DNA of 64,000 nucleotides from Paucidesulfovibrio sp036541255 (lineage in GTDB: Bacteria > Desulfobacterota > Desulfovibrionia > Desulfovibrionales > Desulfovibrionaceae): NCBI GenBank assembly GCA_036541255.1, contig JAZHDD010000048.1:62001-126000 (forward strand), read 5' to 3'. Positions 61,122 to 64,000 of this stretch are shown one piece after another. The first letter of the stretch is position 1. Each line of letters starts with the position of its first letter. The notes beneath the pieces are model-generated. The model searched no databases. It was given only the letters and a program-made list of their open reading frames with translations, and was not told the DNA's origin. Made by a program: the position numbers and the translations under genes.

Positions 61122-61928
61122 TTACCTCCCCGCGAACGTGGCGTCTTCGGTTCCGAGGTAGGCGGCGATGACGCCGGGGTCGGCCTGGATTTGTTCCGGG
61201 CTGCCCGAGGCCAGCACCGAGCCGAAGTCGAGCACCACGACCCGGTCCGAAATATCCATGACCACGCCCATGTCGTGCTCCACGAGCAGCACCGTGGTGC
61301 CCCATTCCTCGCAGATGTCCAGGATGTAGCGGGCCATGTCCTCGGTTTCCTCCAGGTTCATGCCCGCCATGGGCTCGTCCAGCAGGAGGAGCTCGGGTTC
61401 TGCGGAAAGGGCGCGGCCCAGTTCGACGCGCTTCTGCACGCCGTAGGGCAGCTTGCCAGCGGTCTTGTGGCGGTAGGGCGAGAGGCCCAGGAAGTCGATG
61501 ACCTCCTCCACGCGCCTGCGGTGGGCGTCCTCCTGGCGGGAGCAGGCTTCGTGATAGAACAGGGCCGCGAGCAATCCGTACTCCATGCGGCTGTGTCGGC
61601 CGACCATGAGGTTGTCGAGCACGGACAGCCCCTTGAACAGGGCGATATTCTGGAAGGTGCGGGAGAGGCCGAGGCTGGTCCGGGCGTGGGCCGGGACACC
61701 GATGAGCGGTCGGCCGTCGAGCTGGATGCGGCCTTTGTCCGGGGTGTAGCGTCCGCTGATGCAGTTGAGCATGCTGGTCTTGCCCGCTCCGTTCGGGCCG
61801 ATGAGGGAGCAGATGCTCCCCCGTTCGACCTCGAAACTCACGTCGACCAGCGCGGCAATGCCGCGGAAGGTGAGGGTGATGTCTTTTATTTCAAGCTGCG
61901 GTCGTTTGTTTTCTACTGATGTTGCCAT
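61122..61928 (-). CDS. livG: Liv-type ABC transporter ATP-binding protein LivG
   Basis: 268 residues. Walker A LIGPNGAGKTSMLNCI, signature LPYGVQKRVELGRA and Walker B LLLLDEPMAGMNLEE. The longer insert around the helical domain (RQEDAHRRRVEEV) and the YGVQKR variant are typical of LivG. Its start lies inside the end of the CBS-ACT gene (16-base overlap) and lacks a clear ribosome binding site, so translational coupling is likely. Confidence 0.94.
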   Translation of the reverse strand: MATSVENKRPQLEIKDITLTFRGIAALVDVSFEVERGSICSLIGPNGAGKTSMLNCISGRYTPDKGRIQLDGRPLIGVPAHARTSLGLSRTFQNIALFKGLSVLDNLMVGRHSRMEYGLLAALFYHEACSRQEDAHRRRVEEVIDFLGLSPYRHKTAGKLPYGVQKRVELGRALSAEPELLLLDEPMAGMNLEETEDMARYILDICEEWGTTVLLVEHDMGVVMDISDRVVVLDFGSVLASGSPEQIQADPGVIAAYLGTEDATFAGR

Positions 61929-62572
61929 TCTTTTTCAAAGTCCTTCGGCCCCACGATCCTGTAGCCGCGGGCGGCAATGGCCGCCTCGATGGGCTTCGGG
62001 TCGTCGGAATCCACGCGTAAGACCACGATTCTTGTTCCGTTATGGAAGAAGGTCGCAGTCGAGATGATGCTTTTGCCCATGTCCTTGATGACGCCGGATA
62101 CCTCATGCAGAACGCCGGTACGGTCCTCCACCGCAAAGGTGATGCGGGACCCGCCCTTCTGCATGCCCATCTCCTCGACGAACACGTCGAGCATGACGTT
62201 GCGGTTGATGTATCCTAGTAGCTCGCCGGCATCGCTGACCACGGCTAGGCCGGCCAGGTCTTCATCGGACATGCGCTTGGCAGCCATCTCTATCTCCACG
62301 TCGGGCGCGATGACTTCAATATTGGTGCGCATGATCTTGTCTATGGTCAACTTGGAGAGCAGATAATTCAACTCGTGCTTGTCCAGCGAGGTGACCAGGC
62401 TGGGCAGGGCGCGGGCGATATCGCTTTTGCGTACGTAGCCGATGAGCTTGTCTCCATCCATCACCAGCAGCTTCCATAGCTTGCTTTCCTCAAGTAGCTT
62501 TTCAGCGTCCTTGACCAGGGTCTTGGGGGTGACAGTGACGAAGTTCTTGAGCATCTTCAGTCCGACGTACAT
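61913..62572 (-). CDS. CBS-pair plus ACT domain protein (AcuB-like)
   Basis: 219 residues. Two CBS motifs (about 7-60 and 76-130: MLKNFVTVTPKTLVKDAEK and KIMRTNIEVIAPDVEIEMA) followed by an ACT-like domain (ITFAVEDRTGVLHEVSGVIKDM). CBS pairs bind adenosyl ligands and ACT domains bind amino acids, so it may regulate the operon's ligase or transport in response to nucleotides or amino acids. It is the first gene of the liv operon and overlaps livG. Confidence 0.88.
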   Translation of the reverse strand: MYVGLKMLKNFVTVTPKTLVKDAEKLLEESKLWKLLVMDGDKLIGYVRKSDIARALPSLVTSLDKHELNYLLSKLTIDKIMRTNIEVIAPDVEIEMAAKRMSDEDLAGLAVVSDAGELLGYINRNVMLDVFVEEMGMQKGGSRITFAVEDRTGVLHEVSGVIKDMGKSIISTATFFHNGTRIVVLRVDSDDPKPIEAAIAARGYRIVGPKDFEKEWQHQ

Positions 62573-62899
62573 GATTCTCTCCTTGAGTCTGTTCCTGTCC
62601 GTTTCCGTATTGCATTCCCACAGGGATTGGGACCTCTATTCCGCCAACGGCTGAAAACGCCCCGTGAGTGGTGAAGCGTTTCACAAACCTAGTATCTAAG
62701 AACAGAGTTCCGGGGAGGAAGTCAAGTGGCAAGGGGCGTTGCAGGGATGAGAGTGCGTCCTTGCGGGCGAATTGTGCGTTGCCGCGTCGCGTCCGAGGTT
62801 TAGGGAAAGGCCGTGAAATCTTGCATGAAGCCGGTTCGGTCTGTATCTTGCGGCGGGGTGTGCAAATTGCGGAGCCTCCAGTCGAAGAGGAATGCGAGA
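62573..62899. promoter_or_regulatory. Divergent intergenic region with an operator-like palindrome
   Basis: 327 bases between the liv operon head and the membrane protein gene. GTGAA-GCGT-TTCAC at 62671-62684 is a clean 5-base inverted repeat. No gene was found. A liv operon promoter must lie here, but I cannot place its -10. Confidence 0.45.
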
Positions 62900-63715
62900 A
62901 TGACCGGAAAAAACACTATCGAACCGTCTGGTCCGAATACGGCCTTGCGTTTTGAAAATCCTACCCCAAGTTATGCCCTGCCGTTGCTGGCGTATGCCGC
63001 AGGAGGCCTCATGCTGCCCTTGGCCGGGGTGTTTTTTCTGGTGGACCGGGAAAATGCCTGGCCCGCAGTGCTGCTCGTGGCTTGCGGCGCGCTGCTGATC
63101 GCCTGGGCGCGCTGGTGGAGCCGAAACGGCATGTTTCTGGCCGTGAGCCTGGATGAAACCGGCGTGGTCGTGGAATACGGGAACGGGCTTCGGCCGCTGC
63201 GCTGGGATGAAGTCGTGGATGTACGCGACAGCCGCGCGCGCGACGGCACCCTGCTACAAGGTCCGCGCTACTGCGTGCTGCTGCCCTGGCGCGCGGATCG
63301 ATCCGATGAGATGCTGGCCTTTGCGGCCCTGCAATTGGACGCGTCCGGGTTTTTCAGGATTCGACGGCCCGGATCGGCTTGGAGCCGCAGAAAGATCGAC
63401 TGGGACGTGGAGGGGGTCACCGTGCGCGGCTGGCTGGGAACAACGCGGGTCGCCTGGAGCGATGTCCGGGATATCCGGCTGGATCTGCGGCATCCGTCGC
63501 GGGATTATTCCTGGTATGGCAATCAGGGGATCACGCTTGTGCGGGTGCGGGTGGAAACCGCCGGAAAACCGTTGCTGATAAGCGCGTCGAGAAGCGTGCT
63601 TGATCTCTATGCGGCGCTTTGCAACGTCTGGGAAGGCTGGAAAGAACATGCCGGAAGCACGGCGGCCACCGGGCAGGCCGCCCCGGAAGACCAATCATCC
63701 GGAGACGCGGCGTAA
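62900..63715 (+). CDS. Uncharacterised two-TM membrane protein
   Basis: 271 residues. Two adjacent transmembrane segments (LPLLAYAAGGLMLPLAGVFFL and WPAVLLVACGALLIAWARWW) lie at about 27-72, followed by a 200-residue soluble part with beta-strand and hydrophobic patterns (VSLDETGVVVEYGNGLRPLRWDEVVDVRD), reminiscent of a bacterial PH-like domain. I cannot name a family. ATG 62900 has GAGG nine bases upstream; a longer frame adds a nonconserved tail. It precedes hypA by 42 bases. Confidence 0.75.
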   Translation: MTGKNTIEPSGPNTALRFENPTPSYALPLLAYAAGGLMLPLAGVFFLVDRENAWPAVLLVACGALLIAWARWWSRNGMFLAVSLDETGVVVEYGNGLRPLRWDEVVDVRDSRARDGTLLQGPRYCVLLPWRADRSDEMLAFAALQLDASGFFRIRRPGSAWSRRKIDWDVEGVTVRGWLGTTRVAWSDVRDIRLDLRHPSRDYSWYGNQGITLVRVRVETAGKPLLISASRSVLDLYAALCNVWEGWKEHAGSTAATGQAAPEDQSSGDAA

Positions 63716-63757
63716 CTCCCTTGCCGCGCTTGCCGATTTGCGGTAAGCCCGTTTGCC

Positions 63758-64000
63758 ATGCATGAAATGTCACTTATCGAAAGCATCATGAATATCTTAA
63801 CGGACGAGCGGTCCCGGCAGAATCTGGGCCGCGTCACCAAAGTCACCCTGCGCAATGGCCGGCTCGCGGGCGTGGTCACGGACTCCATCCTCTTTGCCTG
63901 GGAGGCCCTGACCCCGGGTACGGAATTCGAGGGCACCGAGATCGTGGTCAACGAAAGCCCGCTGGTGCTGCGTTGCTTCAAATGCAAGAAGGAATTCGAG
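63758..64000 (+). CDS. hypA: Hydrogenase maturation nickel metallochaperone HypA (partial, runs off right edge)
   Basis: 81 codons to the window edge, no stop. MHEMSLIESIMNIL is the canonical HypA start; His2 binds nickel. A zinc pair CFKC lies near the right end, and the second CxxC must be beyond the edge. HypA delivers nickel to [NiFe]-hydrogenase precursors with HypB. No strong ribosome binding site precedes the ATG. The rest of the hyp operon is outside the window. Confidence 0.92.
   Translation, partial: MHEMSLIESIMNILTDERSRQNLGRVTKVTLRNGRLAGVVTDSILFAWEALTPGTEFEGTEIVVNESPLVLRCFKCKKEFE

Overview
The window is high-GC bacterial chromosome with no rRNA, tRNA, CRISPR array or insertion sequence that I could see. 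The gene content points to a sulfate-reducing member of the Desulfovibrionales. A siroheme decarboxylase (Ahb) gene sits beside hemL, uroporphyrinogen methyltransferase and synthase are fused (CobA-HemD), anaerobic cobalamin genes (cbiD, cbiET, cobM) are present, there is a HesB/IscA-like selenoprotein with an in-frame TGA, and a HypA gene begins at the right edge. That lineage call is an inference from gene content, not from a marker-gene comparison.

Layout. 1-8.4 kb: a partial BPL-N amidotransferase-like gene, valS, cobA-hemD, an O-methyltransferase, a small lipoprotein, a class D beta-lactamase and purN. 8.5-12.8 kb: divergent argP/argO-like pair, an Atg22-type MFS permease, an AMMECR1 protein and a methyltransferase. 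12.9-18.3 kb (minus strand): cobalamin block (Cys-rich small protein, YjbQ, cobM, cbiET, cbiD) with an SDR/DUF2867 gene at its head. 18.4-22.9 kb: a solute-binding protein and gpsA (minus), then ahbB-hemL and ribE (plus). 23.0-27.9 kb: a sensory block (periplasmic binding protein plus hybrid kinase, and a convergent chemoreceptor with a C-terminal Cache-like domain) that appears to separate ribE from its usual partners. 28.2-34.4 kb: ribBA-ribH-nusB-leuS-lptE-holA. 34.4-42.6 kb: universal stress protein, radC, acyP, lon, a second chemoreceptor and a diguanylate cyclase. 42.8-49.2 kb: fmdB, hemC, a helix-hairpin-helix gene, a glutamate-synthase-like protein, a 73-residue orphan behind a near-perfect sigma-28 promoter, cobT, an SH3 lipoprotein and a WcbI-like enzyme. 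49.2-52.7 kb: a minus-strand operon tetR-pyrR-aroK-ykgJ, then the selenoprotein facing a DJ-1/PfpI gene. 52.8-62.6 kb (minus): a PaaK-like CoA ligase, an AT-richer lipoprotein, and a seven-gene liv-type operon (CBS-ACT protein, livG, acyl-CoA ligase, livH, livM, livJ, livF). 62.9-64 kb: a two-TM protein and the start of hypA.

How the genes work together. The tetrapyrrole genes are scattered but coherent: hemL makes aminolevulinate, hemC and cobA-hemD make uroporphyrinogen III and precorrin-2, ahbB leads siroheme towards heme, and the cbi/cob genes and cobT lead to cobalamin. Riboflavin genes are split across a 5.3-kb sensory block. The liv operon carries its own CoA ligase, suggesting that the imported acid may be activated on entry. 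The items most worth following up are the TGA-containing HesB-like gene, the sigma-28-driven orphan ORF, the chemoreceptor with its sensor after its signalling domain, and the G10 tract at the translation start of the sensory operon.
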